A stretch of DNA of 64,000 bases from Rivularia sp963920925 (GCF_963920925.1 NZ_CAWUDI010000001.1:1-64000), one strand, 5' to 3'; counted from the stretch's first letter, positions 50,587 to 59,881 are shown. Numbers and translations: made by a program. Notes: generated by a model from the letters alone, not told the origin.

Positions 50587-50768
50587 GGCTCTTCAGTACT
50601 TACTATGCTAAAAACATTCGTATAAAAGCTGGAAAGATTACCACGTAATAGATTTAGGTTTTTTAACTAACATTTTTAGCTATTTTACAGTTTTGAGCTT
50701 TAAACCCATGTAAAAAACAATATTTTAGTTTTTAATTAATAATTTGGCATACTAGGTACTGAAGAGCC
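50587..50768 (-). mobile_element. MITE family 1, copy C (182 bp)
   Basis: The ends GGCTCTTCAGTACTTACTAT and (reverse complement) GGCTCTTCAGTACCTAGTAT match exactly over the outer 13 bases. The duplication ATAAATAA lies on both sides (50579-50586 and 50769-50776). Relative to copies A and B it is inverted. It is the best preserved copy and has no reading frame. Confidence 0.93.
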
Positions 50769-50943
50769 ATAAATAATTGAATATTTAACTTTTAATTCCG
50801 GTAATTTTAGTTAATAGAGGAATAGAGGCATCATATGAGATGCCCCTATTAATATAGTTGTTATTAAAAATTCTCTATCTATAATTCTCTATCTATAATT
50901 TAAGCTTTGTAATTGTTAAATTAAACTTTTCTATGAAGTCAGC

Positions 50944-51307
50944 ATGGAGCAAATAAATAGAATTGACCACTTAGTTTTAACCGTTCGCAATATTGAAGCT
51001 ACCTGCAATTTTTACAGTCAAGTTCTGGGTATGCAAATAATTACCTTCGCTGATAACCGTAAAGCATTGCAATTTGGACAACAAAAAATTAATTTGCACC
51101 AAGCAGGAAAAGACACCAGGTTCGGCAGATATTTGTTTTATTACCAATAAACCACTTTCCCAAATCAAAAAACATATCATTTCCTGTAGTGTGGATATCA
51201 TAGCAGGCCCGGTAATCAGAACGGGAGCCACCGGAGCAATCGAATCTATATATATACGCGACTTAGATATAAATTTGATTGAAATAGCGAATTACCGGAA
51301 CAGTTAG
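50944..51307 (+). pseudogene. VOC-family protein gene with a frameshift
   Basis: The first half (from ATG 50944: INRIDHLVLTVRNIEATCNFYSQVLGM, then QFGQQKINLHQAGKDT) and the second half (PGSADICFITNKPLSQIKKHI, GPVIRTGATGAIESIYIRDLDINLIEIANY) together make one complete VOC domain, but they lie in different frames. The switch is near 51113-51122. The region between HQAGK and TPGSAD is also shorter than in relatives that I recall, so a small deletion probably caused the shift. Relatives are glyoxalase-like proteins with a metal site. Most likely inactive. Confidence 0.8.
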
Positions 51308-51364
51308 CAAAATTGCGGAATCATCGGATACTATGATTTCGGTACTGCTATAAGTAGACTATTA

Positions 51365-51844
51365 ATGTTTAATTGTCATAAATATAAAGTAATTGCTTCT
51401 CTAAACCTAAGCATGGCTTTGCTAATCACAGGCTGTAATGAAACCAAGCAAGCTCAGTGTCAGCGACTTATTAAAATTGTTAACGAAGGAACTTCTCTAA
51501 TCGAAAAAAATAAAGGCTCGCAAGTCACATTAAGTTTGGGGTTAGCCAAGGATTTGGAAGATGTCAACAAAAAGATAGAAAGACAAAACTTCAAAGATCC
51601 AAAACTCGAAGACTTCAAAAATCAATATGCCAAACATTTTCAAACTTTCAGCAAAAATATAGACTCCGCAGCCAAAGCCCTCGGTTCATCCAAAACTGCC
51701 GAAGTCTCCTCAGCTGGTAGAGAGCAAGTCCGAAAAGCTAAAAAAGATATTGAAACATCTCTCAAGCAAGTATCAGATGCTGCGAAAAAATCTGATACTT
51801 TAGCAAACGAACTCAATCAGTATTGTACTCAAACCGTAGAGTAA
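51365..51844 (+). CDS. Lipoprotein with helical coiled domain, unknown
   Basis: A 159-residue protein. The signal sequence ends in lipobox LITGC (Cys about residue 24). The mature part is a charged helical domain (LIKIVNEGTSLIEKNKG, DLEDVNKKIERQNFKDPKLEDFKNQYAKHF, AGREQVRKAKKDIETSLKQ) with a final cysteine pair partner (QYCTQ). Similar proteins occur in filamentous cyanobacteria, without known role. Confidence 0.72.
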   Translation: MFNCHKYKVIASLNLSMALLITGCNETKQAQCQRLIKIVNEGTSLIEKNKGSQVTLSLGLAKDLEDVNKKIERQNFKDPKLEDFKNQYAKHFQTFSKNIDSAAKALGSSKTAEVSSAGREQVRKAKKDIETSLKQVSDAAKKSDTLANELNQYCTQTVE

Positions 51845-51995
51845 GGATTGGGGATTGGGGATTAGGGATTAGGGATTGGGAATTGGGGATGGGGAGATGA
51901 GGAAATTTTTAATCCAAAATCTAAAAGACACGCATCCGTTGTTAAAATCTAAAATCCAAAATCCTATAACTCCTAACTCTTAACTCCTCCCTGCT
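51845..51995. repeat. Heptamer arrays (GGGGATT, AAAATCT, AACTCCT)
   Basis: TTGGGGA/TTAGGGA units at 51849-51895, AAAATCC units at 51910-51965 and AACTCCT units at 51966-51990 form the upstream region of the porin gene. Confidence 0.82.
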
Positions 51996-52095
51996 TCCTA
52001 ATCCCTTCAGTATATTCACTCAATATTGTCTTTTTTATAACCTTTTATTAATAAATATTCCTGAAGCTAACCTATTGTTTCTGTGAAAGGAAATA

Positions 52096-54300
52096 TTGGA
52101 GTTAGTAAAGCGAGATACAATGCGTGATATCAGTCTGCTGGTGGCGAGCGTGTTAACAACAGGACAAACTAATGTACCTGAGTTGCCGGAAGTACTGCCA
52201 GAACCCTTAGAAAATACACAGCAACAATTAAGGCAGGATCGGGAAACAGAAGTCGCTCCATCGGCTGAGATCGCTTCACCTGAGTTTGTCGATCGCGATA
52301 TGCCGAAGGCATCTAGCTTCGCTAATCGCACTTTAGCAAGCCAAGAACAATGTAACTATAGTAATTGCGATGAAGGCAAGCAGTCTCAAATGTCTGGCAA
52401 TTCATCACAAGAGCGTGAATCTGCAAATGTTTTACAATTGTCTCCAACTGTAATTACACCAGACGAGAAAAAGATAAAGCAACAAAATATACTTAAAAAA
52501 AGTAGAAGTAAGATTCAGTTTAAAGATTCTTTTTCTTTAACTCAGGAAGCCGAAGAAAAACAACTTTCTAAAAAAACTTTTGCTTCAGAATCAGCAGAAG
52601 TTAAATCGGAACCTATACCTCTACAAAAATCTAATTTAGAAGCATCTGGCAGTAACGTTCGCATTTTGCTTCTTAATAAATTAGATAAACCAGAAGATAT
52701 CCCAAAATTTACTCAACATTTAGAGCAAAGGTTCGATACAGATAGTAATGAATCACATCAACCTATTGCCAGAAATAAATCTTTAGAATCAGAAAATCCG
52801 ATGTCAGAAGTCACATCGTTATCTGAACTTGATGATGTAAGTTCAACAGATTGGGCTTTTGACGCTTTACAGTCTCTAGCAAATCGTCATAATTGCGCTC
52901 TCGGATATTCTGACGGTACTTTTCGAGGTAATAAGGTTATCAATCGTTATCAATTTGCGACTGGAATAGATGCTTGTTTGCAAAAAATTAACGAATTAAT
53001 TGCTAGAAAGGGAGCAAGTATTGTTGATGAACAAGATTTAATTATTTTGCAACGCTTGCAAAACGAGTTTCGATCGGAATTGAACCAGTTGCAAGAACGA
53101 ATTATTTCTTTAGAAGAAAGAACTAACGAATTACAAGCAAATCGATTTTCCCCCACGACTCGGTTTTTTGGACAAGCTACCACTAGTTTGCAAGGAACTA
53201 ACACAAACGAAGTAGATTTATTTCCTAGAGATGGAGTAGCAGAGCGTACAGCAGAAACTAATCTGACTTTGACTAACAGTATGCAGATTACGTTAGCGAC
53301 TTCGTTTACGGGAAGAGATTTACTGTTAACTGGTTTGTATGCAGGAAATTTGGGTTCTTCTGCATCGTCTTTGTTTACTAATATGGGGCGTTTGAGTTTT
53401 GAGTCGGATACAGACAACGATTTATTTATCAACGATTTGTCTTATCGTTTCCCCGTCTCCAATAACTTCGGAGTTGTAGTTGGTGCTGCGGGTGTCAATC
53501 CTAGTTCTACATTTCGCGGAATCAATCCTTTAGAAGGTTCTGGAGAAGGGGCAATTTCTGCCTTTGCTCAACGCAACCCAATTTTAGGAGTTGGTAGCGG
53601 TACTGGTGGTGTCGGTTTTGATTGGCAAATTAATAACCGTATGAGTTTACAAGGAGTTTATAGCGCTCAATTTCCCAGTTTTGCAGCAGATAAAAACGTT
53701 GGTGGACTTTTCGGTGGTAGAAATACCCTTGGCGCTCAGTTGACGGTAACGCCTGCTGACGATATTGATGTTGGCTTGCATTATCTTTATTCCCGCTCTC
53801 CCGATAGTTTGTTAGCAACTGGTGTTGGTGATGCTCAGTTAACTTCTCCTTTCGCACCGAATACAGGTTTTGATACTCAAGCCGTTGGTGCTACTGTGGC
53901 TTACCGTATTAATCCCAATTTGCAAATAGGGGGTTGGGGAGGCTGGACTTTCTCTAACCCAGAAGATATTCAAGGTAGCGTCACAACCAATAATTGGGCA
54001 GTATTCGCGGCTTTTCCCAACTTAGGGAGACGCGGTAATTTAGGAGGAATTGTTGTTGGACAGCCACCAAAAATTACATCAAGTAGTTTACCCGATGGAT
54101 TCAATTTTCCTAACTTTTCCGATAACGGAACCCCAGGGGGACGCGATGCTACATCTTTGCACGTGGAAATGTTTTATCGCGCTAAATTAAACCAAAATCT
54201 TGATATAACTCCGGGCTTTTTCGTTGTCTTTAACCCCGATCACAATCAGAGTAACAACCCTTTGATAGTAGGAACGTTAAGAGCCACGTTCCGGTTTTAA
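52096..54300 (+). CDS. SLH-domain outer-membrane porin (iron-uptake/OprB-type)
   Basis: Up to 734 residues (TTG 52096) or 726 (ATG 52120). An SLH domain at about residues 240-300 (DWAFDALQSLANRHNCALGYSDGTFRG) would bind the peptidoglycan-linked polymer; a coiled coil follows (LQNEFRSELNQLQERIISLEER); then a beta-barrel to the end, closing with TLRATFRF and a terminal phenylalanine as in outer-membrane proteins. Cyanobacterial members pass inorganic ions, often iron. The long 200-residue N-terminal region before the SLH domain is polar and unusual, and a clear signal peptide is not visible. Confidence 0.85.
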   Translation: MELVKRDTMRDISLLVASVLTTGQTNVPELPEVLPEPLENTQQQLRQDRETEVAPSAEIASPEFVDRDMPKASSFANRTLASQEQCNYSNCDEGKQSQMSGNSSQERESANVLQLSPTVITPDEKKIKQQNILKKSRSKIQFKDSFSLTQEAEEKQLSKKTFASESAEVKSEPIPLQKSNLEASGSNVRILLLNKLDKPEDIPKFTQHLEQRFDTDSNESHQPIARNKSLESENPMSEVTSLSELDDVSSTDWAFDALQSLANRHNCALGYSDGTFRGNKVINRYQFATGIDACLQKINELIARKGASIVDEQDLIILQRLQNEFRSELNQLQERIISLEERTNELQANRFSPTTRFFGQATTSLQGTNTNEVDLFPRDGVAERTAETNLTLTNSMQITLATSFTGRDLLLTGLYAGNLGSSASSLFTNMGRLSFESDTDNDLFINDLSYRFPVSNNFGVVVGAAGVNPSSTFRGINPLEGSGEGAISAFAQRNPILGVGSGTGGVGFDWQINNRMSLQGVYSAQFPSFAADKNVGGLFGGRNTLGAQLTVTPADDIDVGLHYLYSRSPDSLLATGVGDAQLTSPFAPNTGFDTQAVGATVAYRINPNLQIGGWGGWTFSNPEDIQGSVTTNNWAVFAAFPNLGRRGNLGGIVVGQPPKITSSSLPDGFNFPNFSDNGTPGGRDATSLHVEMFYRAKLNQNLDITPGFFVVFNPDHNQSNNPLIVGTLRATFRF

Positions 54301-54450
54301 TTTGCTGTTAGTGTAAATGTAATCAATAGCGTTAGTTGTATTTACGTGCAACTATTTTTACCTGCTATTTTCAGATAACGTGTTAACTAACAGCGTTAAA
54401 AGTCTGAATATTGAGTCAGAGTTTAGTCAGAATAAAAAAACAATTTTAAA

Positions 54451-55785
54451 ATGCAGCAACAAAATTACCGTAAATCAGCTTTTACAGCCATTCTTGGCAG
54501 CGGTTTAGTAGCAACCATTATTGGTTTAACTACATCAAGCGCTTTTGCTCAGCAAACTACCACTTCGCCACTCACAATTCAAAGCACTGGTACAATATCT
54601 GGTACTCTTGAACTTCCAAAATTTAATCCCAATTTTGGCGACCCAAAGAACCCTACCCGTGTAGATACTGATTCTAATGGTGTTTATTCTCGTAACATCG
54701 GAACTGAAAAAAATCCTAATTGGGTGGAAGTTTATAAGTCATCACACGTAGTAAACGTCACTAAAGATGGCACTCTAAAATCCTACGTTGATTTTTTGGG
54801 TATTCCTGTTGCTTCCTTCGACGCGGTTATAACTTCTCCAGCACTCTCAGAGGGTGAAATGGCAACCTTCAGGTATGACGGTAGACCTGACATGGAAGGA
54901 ACCGTAATTAAAGGGGTAGTTAAAGATGAATTTGGAGTCAAAAAATCTTCTTATACTGGCATTGTCACCGACCCTAAGACAGGAATCAAATATAAAGGTA
55001 CTTTTAATGTTACCGGAGTCGGACCGCGATATAGCGATCGCAATGGTGGGGATAGTCCGACAGTATTTGATTTCAAATCTGACATACCGGGTTCTCCAAC
55101 AGTCAAATCCTTCAAACTCAAAGACAACTCTCCTTTAACAAAGCTATATATCAACGTACCCGAAGGTACAGAAATCCTGACTCCAACAACTACAACTCCC
55201 CCAACAACTACAACTCCCCCAACAGGTGGCAGCACTCCTCCAACAGGTGGTACAACTCCCCCAACAGGTGGTACAACTCCTCCAACAGGTGGTACAACTC
55301 CTCCAACAGGTGGCACAACTCCCCCAACCACAGGTGGCAGCACTCCTCTATCAACAGGTGGCAGCACTCCCCCAACAACAGGTGGCAGCACTCCCCCTCC
55401 AACAACAGGTGGCAGCACTCCCCCTCCAACAACAGGTGGCAGCACTCCTCCATCAATTCCTTCTACAAATCTTGATCCTTCAAGTTCTCCTATAACTTCT
55501 TCCCCTTCTACCCCCTCTACCCCCTCTACCCCCTCTACCCCATCTTCCCCTACCCCATCTGACAACTCCATTCCCCCTGCTATAAACAAACTTTTTACTA
55601 ATCCAGGTTTAAGCATATCTAGTCCTAGCACTGTAACTAACATAGAATTCAGTGGTGGTAATTCTTTTGGAACTAATTCAAACGTTACAAATTCGAGTAG
55701 CAGTCAGAATGATAGCGGTCGCACTCAAACATCTGCATCTAAATCCAAAAATAAAGGCCCCAGCAGTCGGGTAATCATGCGTTAA
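54451..55785 (+). CDS. Secreted protein with Pro/Thr/Gly repeats
   Basis: A 444-residue protein. A signal peptide ends near residue 34 (LVATIIGLTTSSAFAQQ). Residues about 40-235 form an unrecognised, probably sheet-rich domain (GTISGTLELPKFNPNFGDP, VVKDEFGVKKSSYTGIVTDPKTGIKYKG). Residues about 243-335 consist of repeated PPTGGTT/PPTTGGST units, followed by TPSTPSTPS and a Ser/Asn-rich C-terminus without a sorting signal. The repeats suggest a flexible, extended cell-wall or sheath protein. It follows the porin by 150 bases on the same strand. Confidence 0.75.
   Translation: MQQQNYRKSAFTAILGSGLVATIIGLTTSSAFAQQTTTSPLTIQSTGTISGTLELPKFNPNFGDPKNPTRVDTDSNGVYSRNIGTEKNPNWVEVYKSSHVVNVTKDGTLKSYVDFLGIPVASFDAVITSPALSEGEMATFRYDGRPDMEGTVIKGVVKDEFGVKKSSYTGIVTDPKTGIKYKGTFNVTGVGPRYSDRNGGDSPTVFDFKSDIPGSPTVKSFKLKDNSPLTKLYINVPEGTEILTPTTTTPPTTTTPPTGGSTPPTGGTTPPTGGTTPPTGGTTPPTGGTTPPTTGGSTPLSTGGSTPPTTGGSTPPPTTGGSTPPPTTGGSTPPSIPSTNLDPSSSPITSSPSTPSTPSTPSTPSSPTPSDNSIPPAINKLFTNPGLSISSPSTVTNIEFSGGNSFGTNSNVTNSSSSQNDSGRTQTSASKSKNKGPSSRVIMR
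55180..55452. repeat. In-frame tandem repeats encoding PPTGGTT units
   Basis: Units of 18-24 bases (CCAACAGGTGGTACAACTCC type) are repeated about a dozen times with small differences in length, always in multiples of three. A second array of TCTACCCCC nonamers lies at about 55503-55545. Unit number probably varies between strains. Confidence 0.88.
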
Positions 55786-55958
55786 AAATTGAATTAATTT
55801 GTGGAATACAATGTAAGTAAGATGAATTTGATCGCACAGCTAATCAAAAAATAACTAGCTAAAATTGTCATTAATAACTGGTAGTCGGTACTTATTTACA
55901 ACTGACTGCCAATTACTTGTATCTATACACCCATAAGTCCGTTTATAAGGAAATAGCA

Positions 55959-56636
55959 ATGAAAGCAGAACTAATTGAACTAATGACCAAAGTTATCCAA
56001 GTTTTACAAATAAATATACGCTGGATGACTTGGAATCTATTTCTAGCTTTTATACCTTTAGCTTTAAGTGTGTGGCTGTTTCGTCGTAACAAACGCAGTC
56101 GTTCCTGGGTTTGGTGGTTGGGATTTGCAGTTTTCTACGCTTTTCTGCCAAACGCACCTTATTTGCTAACCGATGTAATTCATTTAATAGATGATATCCG
56201 TACAATCCAGTCGGTATGGATAATTACCCTGGTGCTAATTCCCGTTTATCTGGTGGTGATTTTAGCTGGATTTGAAGCTTACGTTATCTCCTTAATCAAT
56301 ATGGGCTATTACCTGCACCGAATTGGTAAAAGCCAGTGGATTTTAGGTATGGAATTGATTACTCACGCTTTATCTGCGGTTGGTGTTTACTGGGGAAGGT
56401 TTTTACGTTTTAACAGTTGGGATTTTGTCACTCAACCGGATGCTGTAATTACTCAAGGTATAGAAGAAATTTTGGGCAAGCAGCCATTAGTAATTTTAGG
56501 TATTAGTTTTGTTATACTTACTGCACTTCACTGGTTGATGAAACGAATAACTTTGAGCTTTACTAACCAACGATACAAAGGTATGGCAAATAACTCATCA
56601 AAAGCTTCTTTCAAACCTCAAGCCTCAGATGAATAA
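55959..56636 (+). CDS. DUF1361-family membrane protein
   Basis: About 225 residues from ATG 55959 (MKAELIELMTKVIQ), chosen because AAGGA precedes it; the frame opens earlier at a TTG. Six to seven transmembrane helices, with the conserved family region LGFAVFYAFLPNAPYLLTDVIHL and INMGYYLHRIG, then WGRFLRFNSWD. The family is widespread in bacteria and of unknown function. It stands between the repeat protein and the baeRF gene, same strand. Confidence 0.85.
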   Translation: MKAELIELMTKVIQVLQINIRWMTWNLFLAFIPLALSVWLFRRNKRSRSWVWWLGFAVFYAFLPNAPYLLTDVIHLIDDIRTIQSVWIITLVLIPVYLVVILAGFEAYVISLINMGYYLHRIGKSQWILGMELITHALSAVGVYWGRFLRFNSWDFVTQPDAVITQGIEEILGKQPLVILGISFVILTALHWLMKRITLSFTNQRYKGMANNSSKASFKPQASDE

Positions 56637-56825
56637 ACTTTTTTCACACCTCCGGTAGAAAGATTACCTCCCCAAGGAAGAGTTAAAATCACTATTGATG
56701 CAGTGAAATAGGTTTATATTGAACGGTTGCGCTTCAACTGTTTTGATGTAGCAATCTTTCAGGCCGTTGTTTTGAATATTAACGGTCTGAATTGAATTAT
56801 TTCATGTTGATAAGAGGAAGTTTGG

Positions 56826-58010
56826 ATGAAATTGATTTCCAGAGAGGAAATAAAAACCTTAGTAGAACAGCCAAAAGATAATAGCATTTCTATTTATATG
56901 CCTGTGGTTGCAGCAGGTGCTGAAGTTAGGCAAAACCCAATTAGATTCAAAAATTTAATTAAAGAAGCTCATAATCGTTTAATTGAAGCGGGTGTAGACG
57001 AAACCAAAGTAACGCAACTACTGCAAAAAGCCAACGAACTCGATCGACAAGACTTTTGGCAAGAAATTGGAGAACAAGGATTAGCTATTTTTATCTCTAA
57101 TAATATATTCCGCTACTATGTTGTACCTTTAGAGTTTGAAGAGTTAGTCGTGGTTTCAGACCGTTTCCACGTTAAACCTTTACTACAAATCTTAAATAAC
57201 AACGGACGTTTTTACGTTTTGGGTTTAAGTCAAAATAAAGTAAGAATGTTGGTAGGTACTCGTTATCGCTGCCAAGAAATTGATTTAACATCTCTTGAAA
57301 ATGTACCTACAAGTTTGGATGAAGCGCTGCAATATGATGATGTTTCTGAAAAACAGTTACAAATGCATACCGCTGGAAGAAGCGGTTCGCAAAATGCCCA
57401 AGCAGGGATTTTTCACGGGCAAGGTGTAGGTACCGATGATGCCGAACAAAAAACCAATATTATGCGATTTTTCAAAGCTTTAGCAAAAGGCTTGGAAAAC
57501 AACATTTTGCATCATGACGAACAGGTGCCTTTAATATTAGCAGGGGTAGATTTTTTAATTCCCATGTACAAACAGGCAAGTAGTTATCAGTATGTAATGG
57601 AAGATGCTCTTACGGGTAATCCAGAAATTCTTAGTCCTCAAGAATTGCATTCACAAGCTTTACCTATAGTCGAAACTTATTGGAATAATTCGCACAAAAA
57701 AGTTGTGGATTTGTACAACGAATTGTCAGGAAATAATACCGGCAATGCATCTAACAAACTTGAAGAAATCGTTCCCGCAGCATATTACCAGAAAATAGAT
57801 ACGCTGTTAGTTGCCAAAGGCGAATATAAATGGGGTTTGTTCGATAAAGGTTCGCAACAAGTATCTTTGCACGAACAAGAAGAAACTGGCGACGAAGATT
57901 TATTAGATTTAGCCGCAGCCCATACATTAATTAATGGTGGTAGCGTATACGTTGTTGAACCCGATCGGATACCTTCTAATCAACCAGTTGCAGCTATTTT
58001 TAGATATTAA
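56826..58010 (+). CDS. baeRF-family (bacterial archaeo-eukaryotic release-factor-like) protein
   Basis: A 394-residue protein starting MKLISREEIKTLVEQPKDNSISIYMP, which is typical of the baeRF group related to domains 2-3 of archaeo-eukaryotic release factor eRF1/Pelota. The middle region (GRFYVLGLSQNKVRMLVGT) and the C-terminal SHEEP-like part (NNILHHDEQVPLILAGVDFLIPMYKQASSYQYV, then a final DLAAAHTLINGGSVYVVEPDRIP) support this. Members are thought to act at stalled ribosomes or in stress, but experimental evidence is limited. Single gene. Confidence 0.8.
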   Translation: MKLISREEIKTLVEQPKDNSISIYMPVVAAGAEVRQNPIRFKNLIKEAHNRLIEAGVDETKVTQLLQKANELDRQDFWQEIGEQGLAIFISNNIFRYYVVPLEFEELVVVSDRFHVKPLLQILNNNGRFYVLGLSQNKVRMLVGTRYRCQEIDLTSLENVPTSLDEALQYDDVSEKQLQMHTAGRSGSQNAQAGIFHGQGVGTDDAEQKTNIMRFFKALAKGLENNILHHDEQVPLILAGVDFLIPMYKQASSYQYVMEDALTGNPEILSPQELHSQALPIVETYWNNSHKKVVDLYNELSGNNTGNASNKLEEIVPAAYYQKIDTLLVAKGEYKWGLFDKGSQQVSLHEQEETGDEDLLDLAAAHTLINGGSVYVVEPDRIPSNQPVAAIFRY

Positions 58011-58103
58011 GATAGTCAATTATCAATGAACAATTATCAGCTTTTTTGTTGATTATTTACTAATACAAAACTAGCAATCAATTTTATTAGTTCTCATAGG
58101 CTT

Positions 58104-58161
58104 GTAGTAGCGCTTTAGCGCCTAATAATTTCGGATTTCGGATGCGCTGAAGCGCTACTAC
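58104..58161. terminator. Long inverted repeat between convergent genes
   Basis: GTAGTAGCGCTTTAGCGC (58104-58121) and GCGCTGAAGCGCTACTAC (58144-58161) pair over 18 bases with one mismatch. It lies between the ends of the baeRF gene and ppx, so it can stop transcription from both sides. It also resembles a dispersed GTAGTAGCGCTT palindrome. Confidence 0.7.
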
Positions 58162-58180
58162 GAACCTTTGAAATTTGAAC

Positions 58181-59734
58181 TCAGTCTGTACTTAAACAAG
58201 CAAACTTTTTCTGAATCTCAACCTGGCAATTTAATACTTCTGCTAGAACTTCACAATTGCGACGAGCATCCCAAATTTCAACTTCAAGATTTTCCTCACC
58301 AGAAACAGTTATTTCTAACTTTTCCTCGGATATCTGACAAGAAATCTGTTCGACTCGTTGATTTTTAGTTTTGTTTAATGCCACCGCAATCCTGAGAATT
58401 CCCGAAAGCAGTTTAATAATACGGCGATGACATTTGGAGAGCTTTTTAAACTTTTTGTGTTTAGTAGTTGGTTTTGCCTTGCAATGATAGCGAACCAAAT
58501 GCCCGATTAATAGCATCTCTTCATCGGTAAATCCTCTAGGATCGGTTTGTTCAATAATAAAGCGCGAGTTTTTGTGATACTGCTTAAAAGAGATAAACTG
58601 TCCGAGATCGTGAAGTAAAGCCGCAAATTCTAAAATTTCTCGCTCAAAATTGCCGTATCCGTGCAGTTCTTGAGTTTGATCGAATAGTTGTAGTGCTAAA
58701 TTGGCAACATGGCGATTTTCTTGCCAATCCGATCCATATTTATAAACAAGATGGGCTGCTTTACGGTGCCGCAAATTTTTTTGTTCGGGGAAAGTAGTAA
58801 ACTCTTGAGGATGCCGTTCTACATAATCTAAGATCATTCCTTCTCGGAGGGAAGCATCACAAAGAGTGATTTCTTTAACTCCTGCCATCTGCAATAGCTG
58901 CACCAGTAGCACTCCCCCTAAATGAATTGCATCGGCGCGTTTATCGCTTACTTCCTCAACTTCGGCACGCTCTTTTAGATCCATTTTCAGAAGTTTCTTG
59001 GTAAGCTTATTAATCTCTTCTAGCTGTACTACTTCGGAATTAACCGATCGCAATGGTTCGCCACCAGCAGCTATATGCGCTGCTTCTCCCATAGTCCGAA
59101 TCGTTCCTGATGTGCCGATTACTCGCTCAAAGCCAATCTTATTTATCTTTTCAAAAATTTTTTCACCAACGAAGCGAATGTGAGCCTCTAAAACTCCTCG
59201 CCCTTCGGCACCGACAGAACCTTTACCTTCAAACATATCTAGCAAACGTAAAACCCCAAGGGGCATACTATCGCTTTCATAAATTTTAGAGCGATCGCCT
59301 ACAACTGCTTCCGTACTACCTCCACCAATATCGAGAACCAAAGCTTTGTCTTCTTCGAGGGCGATTGAATTACGAACGGCAAGAAAAATTAACCGCGCTT
59401 CTTCTTTTCCCGAAATAATTCTCGGAGAAATACCAGTTTGAGTCAGCACTTCGTTTAAAAAATCTTCTCCGTTGCGTGCCTCACGAATAGCACTGGTTGC
59501 AGCAGTGATAATCTCATCTACACCAAGGCGATTAGCTAATTGAACATAGCGACTAATAGTTTCTATACCTAATTTAAAAGCGCGATCGCTAATGTAGTTA
59601 GAAGCAAATACTCCCACTCCCAGCTTTACCATTTCCTTCTCCCGCTCAACAATATTAAAGCTACGCCCGCTAGTAGCTTCGACGATAATCATGTGAATGG
59701 AATTGGTACCTATATCGATCGCTGCTAATTTCAT
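58181..59734 (-). CDS. ppx: Exopolyphosphatase / guanosine pentaphosphatase
   Basis: A 517-residue protein. The N-terminal ASKHA phosphatase part has AIDIGTNSIHMIIVE and VLDIGGGSTEAVVGD. The C-terminal half has an HD-type helical domain (FAALLHDLGQFISFKQYHKNSRF). This domain order is that of Ppx/GppA enzymes that degrade polyphosphate from the end or convert pppGpp to ppGpp. Which activity dominates cannot be told from sequence. It is preceded on the same strand by the PEP-synthase-like gene, with about 150 bases between. Confidence 0.93.
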   Translation of the reverse strand: MKLAAIDIGTNSIHMIIVEATSGRSFNIVEREKEMVKLGVGVFASNYISDRAFKLGIETISRYVQLANRLGVDEIITAATSAIREARNGEDFLNEVLTQTGISPRIISGKEEARLIFLAVRNSIALEEDKALVLDIGGGSTEAVVGDRSKIYESDSMPLGVLRLLDMFEGKGSVGAEGRGVLEAHIRFVGEKIFEKINKIGFERVIGTSGTIRTMGEAAHIAAGGEPLRSVNSEVVQLEEINKLTKKLLKMDLKERAEVEEVSDKRADAIHLGGVLLVQLLQMAGVKEITLCDASLREGMILDYVERHPQEFTTFPEQKNLRHRKAAHLVYKYGSDWQENRHVANLALQLFDQTQELHGYGNFEREILEFAALLHDLGQFISFKQYHKNSRFIIEQTDPRGFTDEEMLLIGHLVRYHCKAKPTTKHKKFKKLSKCHRRIIKLLSGILRIAVALNKTKNQRVEQISCQISEEKLEITVSGEENLEVEIWDARRNCEVLAEVLNCQVEIQKKFACLSTD

Positions 59735-59881
59735 ATATGTAAATGTAATTTTGAAAAATTGTGTTTAGTAAATTGTTAGTCGATACAAGCTCCTAATTAG
59801 ATACGAGCCGACATAAAAACAATTTTTACTCGTAACAATACAATAAATCAAATTAGCACTTACTTCATCACTGTTGACTGT

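Noticed and set aside
54951..55643. Minus-strand 230-codon Gly/Val-rich open frame opposite the repeat protein
   Set aside because: Antisense shadow of the PPTGGTT-encoding repeats; the plus-strand frame has a signal peptide and normal codon use.
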